Assembly (NCBI GenBank): GCA_022799755.1
Contig: JAAWOU010000003.1
Location: forward strand, 1-64,000
Length of the DNA: 64,000 nt
Source of the DNA: Lachnospiraceae bacterium
Lineage (GTDB): Bacteria; Bacillota; Clostridia; Lachnospirales; Lachnospiraceae
Direction of reading: 5' to 3'
In this document: piece after piece, positions 37,506 to 49,000 of the stretch
How positions within the stretch are numbered: position 1 is the stretch's first letter
How the letters are laid out: every line of letters begins with the position of its first letter
Notes under the pieces: generated by a model
The model's input: only the letters and a program-made list of their open reading frames with translations
Told to the model about the DNA's origin: nothing
Databases searched by the model: none
Made by a program: the position numbers and the translations under genes

Positions 37506-38336
37506 ATGATTACCGTGAATGTCTGCGGCTATGATTCCATGCACTGCATGGCGTTTGACCGTTCCAACGAAAAAGGCTATGAGGACAATGCGCTGCTGCT
37601 TATAAAAACCGAATCTTTCTTTGAAATTCAGGGAACGCTCCGGACGTTTCCCCCGAATACGGTGATGCTCTACGAAAAGCATTTCCCTGTCCACTACGGC
37701 TGCCAAAGCCCCCGTTACAATGACGACTGGATTCACTTTGACCTGCAGGGGGAGGATGCCTGTCTCCTCCGGAAACTTTCCATTCCTGTGAATCGTCCCT
37801 TTTCGCTGCCCCACCTGGGCCTGCTGACAGACTACAGCAGACTGATCGTGCAGGAAAAGCTGTCCTCCCATGCCTGCAAGGAGGCGGTAATCGATTCCCT
37901 CATGCACGCCCTGCTCTATTCCCTGTCCGGCAAGCTCCGGGAGTCCCAAAACCGCAACGAGAGCAACCGGTATTACTATCCCATGCAGAAGCTGCGCATG
38001 GAAATTTTGAACGCCCCCTGTCAAAAATGGGAGACGCCCCAGCTCGCCAAAAGGCTTCACTTAAGCGTCTCCCATTTCCAGCATCTCTATAAACAGTTTT
38101 TCGAAACCACATGCATCCAGGACATCATAAATGCCCGGATAGAGCATGCCAGACTTTATTTATGCATCTCGGATATGTCCGTCTCCTCCCTGGCCCTTTT
38201 CTGCGGTTACGAAAACGAGCTGCACTTCATGCGCCAGTTCAAAAGGCACACGGGCATGACCCCCAGCCAGTACCGGGAGACCCACCGCAGGCAGGGCGGA
38301 GAGCGCCGATCCCAGGGCCCTCTGTCATCTCCGTGA
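37506..38336 (+). CDS. AraC family transcriptional regulator
   Basis: LAKRLHLSVSHFQHLYKQFFETTCIQDIINARIEHARLYLCISDMSVSSLALFCGYENELHFMRQFKRHTGMTPSQYRETHR. Confidence 0.92.
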   Translation: MITVNVCGYDSMHCMAFDRSNEKGYEDNALLLIKTESFFEIQGTLRTFPPNTVMLYEKHFPVHYGCQSPRYNDDWIHFDLQGEDACLLRKLSIPVNRPFSLPHLGLLTDYSRLIVQEKLSSHACKEAVIDSLMHALLYSLSGKLRESQNRNESNRYYYPMQKLRMEILNAPCQKWETPQLAKRLHLSVSHFQHLYKQFFETTCIQDIINARIEHARLYLCISDMSVSSLALFCGYENELHFMRQFKRHTGMTPSQYRETHRRQGGERRSQGPLSSP

Positions 38337-38346
38337 AAAAAACGGA

Positions 38347-40656
38347 CTATACACGATTGTAGTTGATCAGGCACCCTTTCAGAATAATCTGCCGCTCCTC
38401 GCAGGTGAGGTCCCCCAGGCGCAGCTCAAAGGCTTTCATGCCGTCCTCTCCCACTCTGTAAGCCACAATCGTCTCCGCCTTTTCCTCCACGGCTCTGCGG
38501 ATGCCCGGGAAGAAGAGATAGTCCAGGTTTTTGAAAGGTAGCTCCCCCTCTTCGATCAGGAAAGGCAGCATACCCCAGTTGATCAGGTTGGAGCGGTAGC
38601 GCTTTGTGGCATATTCATTGGCGATATTCGCCCATCCCCCCAGCACTTTCTGGCAGGAGGCGGCCTGCTCCCTTGCGGAGCCGTCGCCGGGCTTCACGGC
38701 GAATATGGTGGAGCCGAAGCCTGTGTTGGAGTGGTCCGCCTCCGGATACTGCCCCTTGATAACTCCCATGAGCTCTTTTAGCACCGGCAGCTCTCTACAG
38801 GGATGTCCGCCGGCCATGCGGGCTTTTTCCGCTTTCTGGATTTCCTTGGCCCGGGCCACATATTCCGGGTCCTTGCGGCTTAAGGTGAACTCCGCCAGTC
38901 CCAGCGGGTTGGAGCGGTAGGAGGATGTCTCCCCGGAGGGGATCAGCTCGTCCGTGGTGGTAACAGGATCGTGGATCTCGCTGACCACCTGCAGCAGGAG
39001 ATTCTCCGGCAGCGCCTCCATTTCCGGCCAGTCCTTGATATTGGGCCCCAGCTGAATCTCCACATCGGGGTCAGCCGCGCCCTTGGAATCGAAGACACGG
39101 TTTGCGTATATCTTGCCGTCAAAGTAATACTGATATTTCCCGATTTCCCCGTCAAATTCCGTGGCCGGGGTCAGCACGCCCTTGTTGGCCGCGGTGGCCG
39201 CAATGGAGCGGGCATCCATCAGGGCCACGGAGGAAATCTGGCCGTTCTGGAGCTTACTGCCCTCCCGGTTGGGGAAGTTCCTGGTGGAGTGGCGGATGCT
39301 GAACGCATTGTTGGCCGGGGTGTCTCCCGCGCCGAAGCAGGGGCCGCAAAAGGCCGTCTTCATGACCGCACCGGTCTCCATAATGGCCGCGGCACAGCCG
39401 TTTCGCACCAGTTCCATGTACACCGGCATGGAGGCCGGGTACACGCTCAAGGTAAAGCTGTCCGCCCCGATGGAGCTGCCCTTTAAAATGTCCGCCGCGG
39501 CGCAGATATTCTCGAAGCCGCCGCCGGCGCAGCCGGCGATGATACCCTGCTCCACCATGAACTTACCGTTCCTCACCTTGTCCCTTAAGCGGAATTCCAG
39601 AGGCGAGCCGTCCGCGGCCTTGGCCCCGCCCAGGCTCACCAGGGCCCGCTTCTCCGTCTCCTCTAAGATGTCCGTGAGATTGGCGTTGAGCTCCTCTATG
39701 GTGTAGGTATTGCTGGGATGGAAAGGCATGGCTATCATAGGGCGCACCTTGGAGAGATCCACCCGAATCAGACCGTCATAGTAGGCCGCTTCCCCGGGTG
39801 CAAGCTTTCTGTAATCCGCTTTCCGTCCGTGGATCTCATAGAACTTTTCTATCTCCTCATCCGTCTCCCAGATAGACGACAGGCATGTGGTCTCCGTTGT
39901 CATCACATCGATGCCGATGCGGAAGTCTGCGCTTAATGACGCCACCCCGGGACCTACGAATTCCATGACTTTATTCTTCACGTACCCGTTCCCGAACACA
40001 GCGCCGATAATGGCCAGCGCCACGTCCTGGGGACCCACGCCTTTCACGGGCTCGCCCGTGAGATAGACGGCTACCGTCTGGGGCCTGCTTATGTCATAGG
40101 TCTGGTTCAGCAATTGCTTTACCAGCTCCGGCCCTCCCTCGCCCACGGCCATAGTGCCCAGCGCGCCGTATCTGGTGTGAGAATCCGAGCCCAGTATCAT
40201 CTGTCCGCCGCCCGCAAGCATCTCTCTGGCGTACTGATGGATCACCGCCTGATGAGGGGGCACATAGACGCCGCCGTATTTCTTGGCGCAGGATAAGCCG
40301 AACATGTGATCGTCTTCATTGATGGTGCCGCCCACGGCGCACAGGGAATTGTGGCAGTTGGTGAGCACATAGGGCATGGGGAACTTTGTAAGCCCCGAGG
40401 CCCTAGCGGTCTGTATGATGCCCACGAAAGTGATGTCATGGCTGGTGAGCTTGTCGAACCTTACTTTAAGCTTGTCCATGCTGCCGGAGGTATTGTGGCT
40501 CTCCAGAATTCCGTAACAGATTGTCTGCTTTGACGCTTCCTCTTTGGTGATGTTCTTTCCGGTTTTGCCCAGAACTGCCTGCTGTGCCTCCGGTCCGTCG
40601 GCGATGACCTCCCTGCCGTTTACCAGATACGCGCCGCCCTGCAATAATTCTACCAT
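38347..40656 (-). CDS. Aconitase-family hydratase
   Basis: [76 protein letters not shown]. Confidence 0.88.
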   Translation of the reverse strand: MVELLQGGAYLVNGREVIADGPEAQQAVLGKTGKNITKEEASKQTICYGILESHNTSGSMDKLKVRFDKLTSHDITFVGIIQTARASGLTKFPMPYVLTNCHNSLCAVGGTINEDDHMFGLSCAKKYGGVYVPPHQAVIHQYAREMLAGGGQMILGSDSHTRYGALGTMAVGEGGPELVKQLLNQTYDISRPQTVAVYLTGEPVKGVGPQDVALAIIGAVFGNGYVKNKVMEFVGPGVASLSADFRIGIDVMTTETTCLSSIWETDEEIEKFYEIHGRKADYRKLAPGEAAYYDGLIRVDLSKVRPMIAMPFHPSNTYTIEELNANLTDILEETEKRALVSLGGAKAADGSPLEFRLRDKVRNGKFMVEQGIIAGCAGGGFENICAAADILKGSSIGADSFTLSVYPASMPVYMELVRNGCAAAIMETGAVMKTAFCGPCFGAGDTPANNAFSIRHSTRNFPNREGSKLQNGQISSVALMDARSIAATAANKGVLTPATEFDGEIGKYQYYFDGKIYANRVFDSKGAADPDVEIQLGPNIKDWPEMEALPENLLLQVVSEIHDPVTTTDELIPSGETSSYRSNPLGLAEFTLSRKDPEYVARAKEIQKAEKARMAGGHPCRELPVLKELMGVIKGQYPEADHSNTGFGSTIFAVKPGDGSAREQAASCQKVLGGWANIANEYATKRYRSNLINWGMLPFLIEEGELPFKNLDYLFFPGIRRAVEEKAETIVAYRVGEDGMKAFELRLGDLTCEERQIILKGCLINYNRV

Positions 40657-40841
40657 ATGTGGGGTTCCTTTCTTTTTTTGATATGCCGTGCCTTTTCCGG
40701 TTCGGATTCCCGGAAAAAGACTTGGTTGCCGTAATGACTGCAAGGGCGTGCCATTTCGCACGCCCTTTCGAAATACCTTTCATGAAATGCAGTCTCTCCT
40801 GCCGCGCGCTGCGCCCGGGAGAATGTCTGCCCTTGGGATGA

Positions 40842-43364
40842 TTACAATGTCACCTTGTCCAGATGCCAGATTTCGTCCACATACTGCTGGATGGTCCTGT
40901 CGGATGTGAACTTCCCGGAGCATGCCACGTTCAGGATGGCGCTCTTAGCCCAGCCCTCACGGTCTCTGTAGGCAGCCTCCACCTTTTTCTGCGCCTCCGC
41001 ATAGGGCTTGAAGTCTTTCAGAATGAAGTAGGTGTCCGCTTTCGAGGTGGACAGCTTGTTTAACAGCGAATTGTACAGCGTCAGGAACAGTTCCTTATCC
41101 TTGTCGTAGGTTCCGTCTATGAGCTGGGTCAACACCCTGTGGATATCCTTGTCACTGTTAAAGATCTGCATGGGGTCATAGCCGCCGTTGTTCTCGTAGT
41201 TTATGACCTCGTCGGAGGACAGGCCGAAGATGAACGCGTTCTCCTCTCCCACTTCCTCCACGATCTCCACATTGGCGCCGTCCATGGTGCCCAAAGTCAG
41301 GGCGCCGTTTAACATGAACTTCATGTTGCCCGTGCCGGAAGCCTCCTTGCTGGCCGTGGAGATCTGCTCGGACACGTCCGCCGCCGCGAAGATGATCTCC
41401 GCGTTGGACACATTGTAGTTCTCAATGAACACCACTTTGATCTTACCGCCGATGGAAGCGTCGTTGTTCACCACCTCAGCCACGGCGTTGATCAGTTTGA
41501 TGGTCAGCTTGGCGTTCTTATAGCCTGCAGCCGCCTTTGCGCCGAAGATAAACGTCCTGGGGAAGAAGTCCATATCCGGATTGGCTTTCAGCTCATTGTA
41601 CAGGTACATTACATGGAGAATGTTCATCAGCTGTCTCTTGTACTCATGGAGACGCTTTACCTGCACGTCGAAGATGGAATTCGGATCCACGTCGATGCCG
41701 TTATGCTCCTTGATATATTTTGCCAGACGGAGCTTGTTCTGAAACTTGATATCCATGAACTCTTTCTGGGCTTTCTTGTCCTCAGCCAGGGCCTTGATGC
41801 CCGCGATCTGAGGCAGGTCCGTGATCCAGCCGTCGCCCACCTTGGAGGTAACCCACTCTGCCAGCAGGGGATTGCCGTGAAGCAGGAAGCGGCGCTGGGT
41901 GATGCCGTTGGTCTTGTTGTTAAAGCGCTCCGGGAACATCTCGTAGAAGTCTTTCAGCTCCTGGTGCTTTAAGATCTCCGTGTGGAGCCTTGCCACGCCG
42001 TTGACGGAATACCCGGCCACGATGGCCAAATGTGCCATCTTCACCTGTCCGTCGTAGAGGATCGCCATCTTGCGGATCTTCTCCTGTACGTCCACGCCGT
42101 GTACGCCTCTGTACTTCTGCTCGATCTGGCGGATGAACCTGCGGTTGATCTCGTCCACGATCTGGTACACTCTGGGAAGCAGTCTGGAGAACAGATCGAT
42201 GGGCCACTTCTCCAAAGCCTCCGCCATGATGGTGTGGTTGGTGTAGGCGCAGGTCTTGGTCGTGATTTCCCAGGCCTCGTCCCAGGTCAGATCATAATCG
42301 TCCAGCAGAATGCGCATCAGCTCCGGAATGGCCACGGTGGGGTGGGTATCGTTGAGCTGGAATGTCACCTTCTCGTGGAAGCGGCGGATATCGTCATGCT
42401 TTCTCATATATTTGTCCACAGCCTCCTGGACGGAAGCGGAGATAAAGAAATACTGCTGTTTTAAGCGAAGCTCCTTGCCCGCGTAGTGGTTGTCGTTGGG
42501 ATAGAGCACGTTCACCAGATTCCTGGCCAGGTTCTCCTGTTCTACTGCTTTGCTGTAGTCACCCTTGTCAAAGGAATCCAGCTGGAAGCCGCCCATGGAC
42601 TCCGCATCCCACACGCGCAGGGTATTGACGATGCCGTTGCCGTAGCCCACGATCGGCATGTCGTAGGGAATGGCTTTCACGGACTGGTAGTCCTCCTGCA
42701 CATAATGGTTCCTGCCGTTCTCGTCGGTGCGCACGGTGACATAGCCGCCGAATTTCACTTTCTTGGCGTATTCCGGCCTGCGCAGCTCGAAAGGATTGCC
42801 CTCTGCCAGCCAGTCGTCCGGAATCTCCATCTGAAAACCGTTCTCAATCTTCTGCTTGAACAGGCCGTAGCGGTAGCGGATGCCGCAGCCGTAGGCGGGA
42901 TATCCGAGCGTGGCCAGGGAGTCCAGGAAGCATGCCGCAAGTCTTCCCAGGCCGCCGTTGCCCAATGCCGCGTCCGGCTCCTGGTCCTCCAGCACGTTGA
43001 TGTCCACGCCCAGCTCTTCGAGAACCTCCTTTGCCCCCTCGTAGGCCTGGAGGTTTACCATGTTGTTGCCCAGGGCGCGCCCCATCAGAAACTCCATGGA
43101 CATATAGTACACCATCTTGGGGTCTTCCTTGTCATAGGCCTTCTGGGTGTTCATCCAGTTGCCGATCACCCTGTCCTTGATCGAGTAGGAAGCAGCCTGG
43201 AAAATCTGCTGGGGAGTGGCCTCTTCCAGCGTCTTGCGGTACATATTCATGACATTATACAAGACACTCCTCTTGAAAAGCTCTTTATCGAACGTGGGCT
43301 TTTTCTCTGACGCTTCGGCTGTGCCCGTCTGCTTCTTTGCGTCCGTCGTGTTCGTGTTTTTCAC
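40842..43364 (-). CDS. glgP: Glycogen/starch/alpha-glucan phosphorylase
   Basis: LGNGGLGRLAACFLDSLATLGYPAYGCGIRYRYGLFKQ; EASGTGNMKFMLNGALTLGTMDGANVEI pyridoxal site. Confidence 0.97.
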   Translation of the reverse strand: MKNTNTTDAKKQTGTAEASEKKPTFDKELFKRSVLYNVMNMYRKTLEEATPQQIFQAASYSIKDRVIGNWMNTQKAYDKEDPKMVYYMSMEFLMGRALGNNMVNLQAYEGAKEVLEELGVDINVLEDQEPDAALGNGGLGRLAACFLDSLATLGYPAYGCGIRYRYGLFKQKIENGFQMEIPDDWLAEGNPFELRRPEYAKKVKFGGYVTVRTDENGRNHYVQEDYQSVKAIPYDMPIVGYGNGIVNTLRVWDAESMGGFQLDSFDKGDYSKAVEQENLARNLVNVLYPNDNHYAGKELRLKQQYFFISASVQEAVDKYMRKHDDIRRFHEKVTFQLNDTHPTVAIPELMRILLDDYDLTWDEAWEITTKTCAYTNHTIMAEALEKWPIDLFSRLLPRVYQIVDEINRRFIRQIEQKYRGVHGVDVQEKIRKMAILYDGQVKMAHLAIVAGYSVNGVARLHTEILKHQELKDFYEMFPERFNNKTNGITQRRFLLHGNPLLAEWVTSKVGDGWITDLPQIAGIKALAEDKKAQKEFMDIKFQNKLRLAKYIKEHNGIDVDPNSIFDVQVKRLHEYKRQLMNILHVMYLYNELKANPDMDFFPRTFIFGAKAAAGYKNAKLTIKLINAVAEVVNNDASIGGKIKVVFIENYNVSNAEIIFAAADVSEQISTASKEASGTGNMKFMLNGALTLGTMDGANVEIVEEVGEENAFIFGLSSDEVINYENNGGYDPMQIFNSDKDIHRVLTQLIDGTYDKDKELFLTLYNSLLNKLSTSKADTYFILKDFKPYAEAQKKVEAAYRDREGWAKSAILNVACSGKFTSDRTIQQYVDEIWHLDKVTL

Positions 43365-43601
43365 TTTTTTCTCCTTTCACTCTCTTAAAATCTATATGAT
43401 ATAAGCATTTCTCATCGGCCTTTGGGCCTGACTTATACTATTATACCAAAATTCACCAGCCATTCCAACTGATTTTTTACACAAATTTCGGGAACCGATT
43501 TTGCATTCAGCCCGCTGTGATTTCCGCAAAAAGGCTTATCACAGCCTTGCCCATCTGCATTGTTTTATTCATTTTCCACAGAAAATTCTTCAAAATATTG
43601 T

Positions 43602-45860
43602 TCAGGATTTTCCGCCCCGCCTCCTCTTTCGAGTACCGTACACGCAGCAGACAATGACGCCAGCCACGCTCCCCCAGCTGACGGCCTCGCTGAGCCTCCA
43701 GTAGACAGGGCTTACGAAACATACCGAAACCGTATCCTGAAACCCCGGCGGCAGCAATACCCGGATTACGTTATTGTCTCCGTAAACGCATTCCAGCTTC
43801 TCTCCCGCCCCTGTCCGGGCCTGATATCCTTTATAGAGGAACAGCGGCACCTCCACGTATCCCTCCTCCTGGGCAGACTCGTTGACGCATTGAAAGTCCG
43901 CCGCCAGGTCGCCCTTGGCATATTGGAGCAGCTTTACATTTTCGGAAGTTTTCGGAAAATCAAAGGAAAGTCTCGTCGCATCCGTGCCGTATATCAGATA
44001 CTCTCCGCCGGACACATATCCGAAGACCTGGTTGTTGTCAAATATCCGCACCTTTTCATAGGTGTAGGTTATCCGGTAGATGAAATACATGGACGAGGTT
44101 CCCACTGCCAGAACCACCGCCGCCGTTCCCAGGAAATAGAGCGGCTTTTTCCACCGGCACTCATACTTTGCATACCACAGGCAATACCCGGCGGCAGGAA
44201 CCAGAAACAATGTCCCCCAGTTTAAAAATCTGGTGGGAATCAGAAAACTGGACACGATTCGCTCCGCCAGGGGACTTGTCTGCTGGAACCAGTCCCAGGG
44301 AAATACTTTCAGGGAAAACGCTATGCAGACCGCTGACAGACAGGCGCACAATCCGGCGCCCGCAAGCAGCTTACTCCGCTTCTTTTTGATCAGAGAATAC
44401 ACCCCGATGCAGAAAAATGCAGCCAGCAGAACCATGGGAATCAGGCCCGGTCCCACCGCTCTGATGGGCATTCCCTGCTCATCGATCAATACGCCGTCAA
44501 AGAAATGCGCAAACACCAGATCCAAACTGGTCCCCCGATACTGAATCATCTGTTTCCCCAGATTTTTCACCAGCAGATCCTGGGAAATATAATAGTCCAG
44601 AAACGGCACAATATACCACGCATTGCACAGCAATGTAACCACCGCGCCCTTTACAAGCTGTGTCAAAATTGCCTTTCGGAACACTCTGCGAATATTTACC
44701 AGACACACCGCCACGGTGAAGACAAGCGCCAGCTCGCAGGTCAGCGTGTGGGACTGCAGCACCCCGGAGTACCCTATGACCAAGAGCAGCCAGGTCCTGC
44801 CGTATCCTCTCTCATCGGCGTCCTGCGCGAACAGGCGGAAGTATCCGTATAAAAGCAGGGGGAGGAAAATCTGGGCACAGCCCTCCCCTACGCATCCCCG
44901 CCCATAGAGCACCGTAATCCTGTACAGGGAAAACGCGTACAGCGCGCTGCACATGAGCCCGATATATTGATCCCGAAACATTCTGCGGAAACAGTAAAAT
45001 GCCACGCCTATGGTGGCAAAATTCATCAGTATAATGAAGATATTGTAGCTGTACAGAACCGGGAATCCTATCAGCCATAAAAGCGCCGGGATATACAGGA
45101 GCGTGGACCCGTACAGAACGCCGTCCGCATACCCGTACCCGTAGGGGAAGTTCGCCTCCAGCCGCATGGGAAATACCCCTCGGGCAATGCTTCCCGCCAC
45201 ACCGTCAATCCGCTCCAGATGGTAGCCCACATCCCCCGTGCTGTGGAGCCAGTTCATCAAAAAAGGTCTGGACAGCAAAAGGGTCAAAAGGACAATCCCT
45301 CCGACCACAAAAAAGTCGGATGTCGGTATTTTGTGCACATGATGCCGGGCCGCGCAGACAATGCATCCCAGCGCCGCGATTCCCGCCGTCAGCACGAAGA
45401 AGATGATCATGTACCAGAACTGCCCCGTCTCCTTGATGCGCAGCTCCTTAAAGTAGATCTCCTCCTGGGCATCGCCCAGGACAGACAGGGTGAGGTTGTC
45501 CGATTTTCCCAAGAGCCAGAGATGAAAGGTCTCCGAGGAATGGGCCGCGGGAAGCGTCTGCCCGTTCTGCATTGCCTTGAGAGGCGGCAGAGAATCGTCT
45601 GTCAGAGAGACCACATACCCCAAATTGGCCATGGTCTCATAGTCCACCGTCACGGCGTAGATTCCCACCGGCAGTTGGATCCCGTCATACAGTATCCTCT
45701 GTGCATCGCCTGAGGCAAAGGTTCGGTCAAGGGAATAGCGGTATTCCTTTTTCTCCCCCATAGCCGGTATCAACAGCAGTATTACAATGGCCGCAATCGC
45801 AATGCACACCCCCGTAAACGCTTTTCTGTAGTTGCCTGTCAATATCTTCTCTGTCTTCAT
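43602..45860 (-). CDS. Large polytopic membrane protein (YfhO/GT-C-like)
   Basis: Many TM segments; SRPFLMNWLHSTGDVGYHLERIDGVAGSIARGVFPMRLEANFPYGYGYADG. Confidence 0.65.
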   Translation of the reverse strand: MKTEKILTGNYRKAFTGVCIAIAAIVILLLIPAMGEKKEYRYSLDRTFASGDAQRILYDGIQLPVGIYAVTVDYETMANLGYVVSLTDDSLPPLKAMQNGQTLPAAHSSETFHLWLLGKSDNLTLSVLGDAQEEIYFKELRIKETGQFWYMIIFFVLTAGIAALGCIVCAARHHVHKIPTSDFFVVGGIVLLTLLLSRPFLMNWLHSTGDVGYHLERIDGVAGSIARGVFPMRLEANFPYGYGYADGVLYGSTLLYIPALLWLIGFPVLYSYNIFIILMNFATIGVAFYCFRRMFRDQYIGLMCSALYAFSLYRITVLYGRGCVGEGCAQIFLPLLLYGYFRLFAQDADERGYGRTWLLLVIGYSGVLQSHTLTCELALVFTVAVCLVNIRRVFRKAILTQLVKGAVVTLLCNAWYIVPFLDYYISQDLLVKNLGKQMIQYRGTSLDLVFAHFFDGVLIDEQGMPIRAVGPGLIPMVLLAAFFCIGVYSLIKKKRSKLLAGAGLCACLSAVCIAFSLKVFPWDWFQQTSPLAERIVSSFLIPTRFLNWGTLFLVPAAGYCLWYAKYECRWKKPLYFLGTAAVVLAVGTSSMYFIYRITYTYEKVRIFDNNQVFGYVSGGEYLIYGTDATRLSFDFPKTSENVKLLQYAKGDLAADFQCVNESAQEEGYVEVPLFLYKGYQARTGAGEKLECVYGDNNVIRVLLPPGFQDTVSVCFVSPVYWRLSEAVSWGSVAGVIVCCVYGTRKRRRGGKS

Positions 45861-46059
45861 GTGCCCCCGTTTTCTCCCTGTACTCGGTTTTCGTCTTTCC
45901 GCCTGCGGATTGCCCGCCCTTTCGGGCAGGGTGCCCCGGCGTCGGCCTCAGCGCATTGCCGGGCAGGCCGGCCTCTGCCTGATCTCTCCGGAAAATGCCC
46001 TGTGGGGCGGCTCTGCCAAAGCCTGGCAGCAGACCGCCCCCCGGTATCCCGATCCTATA

Positions 46060-49000
46060 CTATATTTTCTCCAGTGCAATGACGACTTTCTCGCCGTTTA
46101 CGTTCCATTCTTTCGCTACCGCGAAAGCTTTCTCATTGGTCAGCTCCTGAGCCAGCACTTTGCCGCAGATGGCATCCGCGTTTCTGGCGGCTATCTGTGC
46201 CAGCTTCTCGTTTCCGTTCACGGACACTTTGATGTGGTCCATGACCTCGAAGCCCGCGTCCTTTCGCATGGTCTGGATCTTGCTGATCAGCTCATAGACA
46301 AATCCCTCCTCGATGAGCGCTTCCGTCAGGTTGGTGTCCAGCACCACGGTCATCTTCCCGTTCTCCTGGGACACATAGCCCGGCTTCTGGGTCATGTCGA
46401 TCAGCAGATCCTCCTTTGTCAGCTCCACTGCCGTGCCGTTCACCTCAAAGGCAAGCTTCCCGCCCCCGTTCAGCTCATCCATGGCGGCGTTTCCGTCCAG
46501 TCCGGCCAGGGTCTTCTGGATCCCTCCCAGCTGCTTTCCGTATTTGGGACCCACCGTGCGCAGCTGGGGCTTGAATGTGTAGGTGGTGTAGTCCCGCACG
46601 TCCTCCGTGTAGACCACATCCTTTACATTCAGCTCGTCCCGGATGATGGCGGTGTAGAAGCCGTCCAGTCCCACCGCTGTCTTTGTGTCCTCTCCCGCAC
46701 CAGCGGGATCCGCACCGGCGGGATCCGCCCCGTCGCCCTGTTCTGCTCCGGCCCCCATCTTAACGTACATCCGGCCGATGGGCTGGCGGTTCTTGATGGC
46801 GGCGGTGTTCCGGCAGGCCCGGCCCAGCACCACGGCCTCCAGCACCTCCTCCATGTCCGCCTCCAGCTTTTTGTCAAGGAAGCGTTCCTCCACTGTGGGG
46901 AAATCGCACAAGTGGATGCTCTCCGGCGCAGAGGCGTCGCAGGTGCACACCAGATTCCGGTAGATCTCCTCCGTCATGAAAGGAATCATCGGCGCCGCCG
47001 CTTTGCACAGCGTCACCAGCGCCGTGTGCAGGGTCATATAGGCGTTAATCTTGTCCTGCTCCATGCCCTTGGCCCAGAAGCGCTCACGGCTGCGGCGCAC
47101 ATACCAGTTGCTCAGCTCCTCCACGAAATCCTGCAGGGCCTTGGCCGCCTCGGGGATGCGGTATCTGTCCAGATCCGTGTCCACCTGGCCCACCACGGTG
47201 TTCAGCCTGGACAGGAGCCATCTGTCCATCACGGGCAGCTTATGGTACTCCAGTGTATATTTCGACGCGTCGAACCCGTCGATATTGGCGTAGAGCACGA
47301 AGAAAGTGTAGGTGTTCCAGAGCTTATCCAGGAACTTGTGCTGTCCCTCCAGCACGGTCTTGCCGGAGAAGCGCTTGGGCAGCCAGGGGGCTGCGCTGGT
47401 GTAAAAGTACCACCGGATGGCGTCCGCGCCGTACTCATCCAGGGCCTCGAAAGGATCCACCACATTCCCCTTGGACTTGCTCATCTTCTGGCCGTCCTCG
47501 TCCGCCACCAGGCCCAGCACGATGACGTTCTCATAAGGAGCCTTGTTGAAGAGCAAAGTGGACTCCGCAAGCAATGAGTAGAACCACCCCCTGGTCTGGT
47601 CCACGGCCTCGGAGATGAAATTGGCCGGGAACTGCTGTTCAAATAAATCTTTGTTCTCAAAAGGATAATGGTGCTGGGCAAAGGGCATGGCCCCGGAGTC
47701 GAACCAGCAGTCGATGACCTCCGGCACCCGCTTCATGGTCTTCCCGCACTTGGGGCAGGGGAAAGTCACTTCGTCGATGTAAGGGCGGTGCAGCTCCACG
47801 CTTTTTGTCTTCTCGCTGCCTGTCAGGGCGGCAAGCTGCTCTCTGCTGCCCACGCTCTCCGTATGCCCGCACTCACACTCCCAGATATTCAAGGGCGTGC
47901 CCCAGTAGCGGTTCCTGGAGATGCCCCAGTCCTGGATGTTCTCCAGCCAGTTGCCGAAGCGCCCCTCGCCGATGGTGGGGGGGATCCAGTTGATGGTCTT
48001 GTTGTTGCGCACCAGGTCGTCTTTCACCGCGGTCATCTTGATGAACCAGGACTCTCTGGCGTAGTAGATCAGGGGCGTGTCGCAGCGCCAGCAGAACGGG
48101 TAGTCATGCTCGAATTTCGGCGCGGAGAACAGTTTCCCCTCCTTGTCCAGGTCCTTGATGATATCCGGATCCGCGTCCTTGACGAATTTTCCGGCGTAGG
48201 GAGTCTCCGCCGTCATATGGCCCTTGCCGTCCACGAACTGCACCAGAGGCAGGCCGTACTTTCTGCCCACATTGGCGTCGTCCTCACCGAAAGCGGGGGC
48301 GATGTGCACGATGCCTGTGCCGTCGGACATTGTGACATATGTGTCACAAGTGACGTAATGGGCCTTTTTGCCCTGGCGGGCGGCCTCCTCCCCGGCGCAG
48401 GCGAACAGGGGCTCATACTCTTTATGCTCCAGATCCGTGCCCTTGTAGGTCTCCAGCACCTGATAGGCCGCCGCTCCCTCTTCCGCCAGGCCTCCCAGCA
48501 CAGTGTCCAGCAGGGCCTGGGCCATGTAATAGGTGTAGCCGTCCGCGGCCTTTACTTTCACATAGGTCTCATCCGGGTTCACGCACAGAGCCACGTTGGA
48601 GGGCAATGTCCAGGGGGTCGTAGTCCATGCCAGGAAATAGGCCTCCTCCCCCACGCATTTGAACCGCGCCACCGCGGAGCGCTCTTTCACCGCCTTGTAG
48701 CCCTGGGCCACCTCATGGCTGGACAGAGGGGTGCCGCAGCGGGGGCAGTAGGGCACGATCTTGAATCCTTTATACAAAAGCCCCTTGTCCCAGATGGTCT
48801 TTAACGCCCACCACTCGGACTCGATATAGTCGTCGTGATAGGTCACGTAAGGGTCGTCCATGTCCGCCCAGAAGCCCACGGAGCCGGAGAATTTCTCCCA
48901 CATGCCCTTGTACTTCCAGACGCTCTCCTTACATTTGTCGATAAAGGGAGCCAGGCCGTACTCCTCGATCTGCTCCTTGCCGTCCAGGCCTAAGAGCTTC

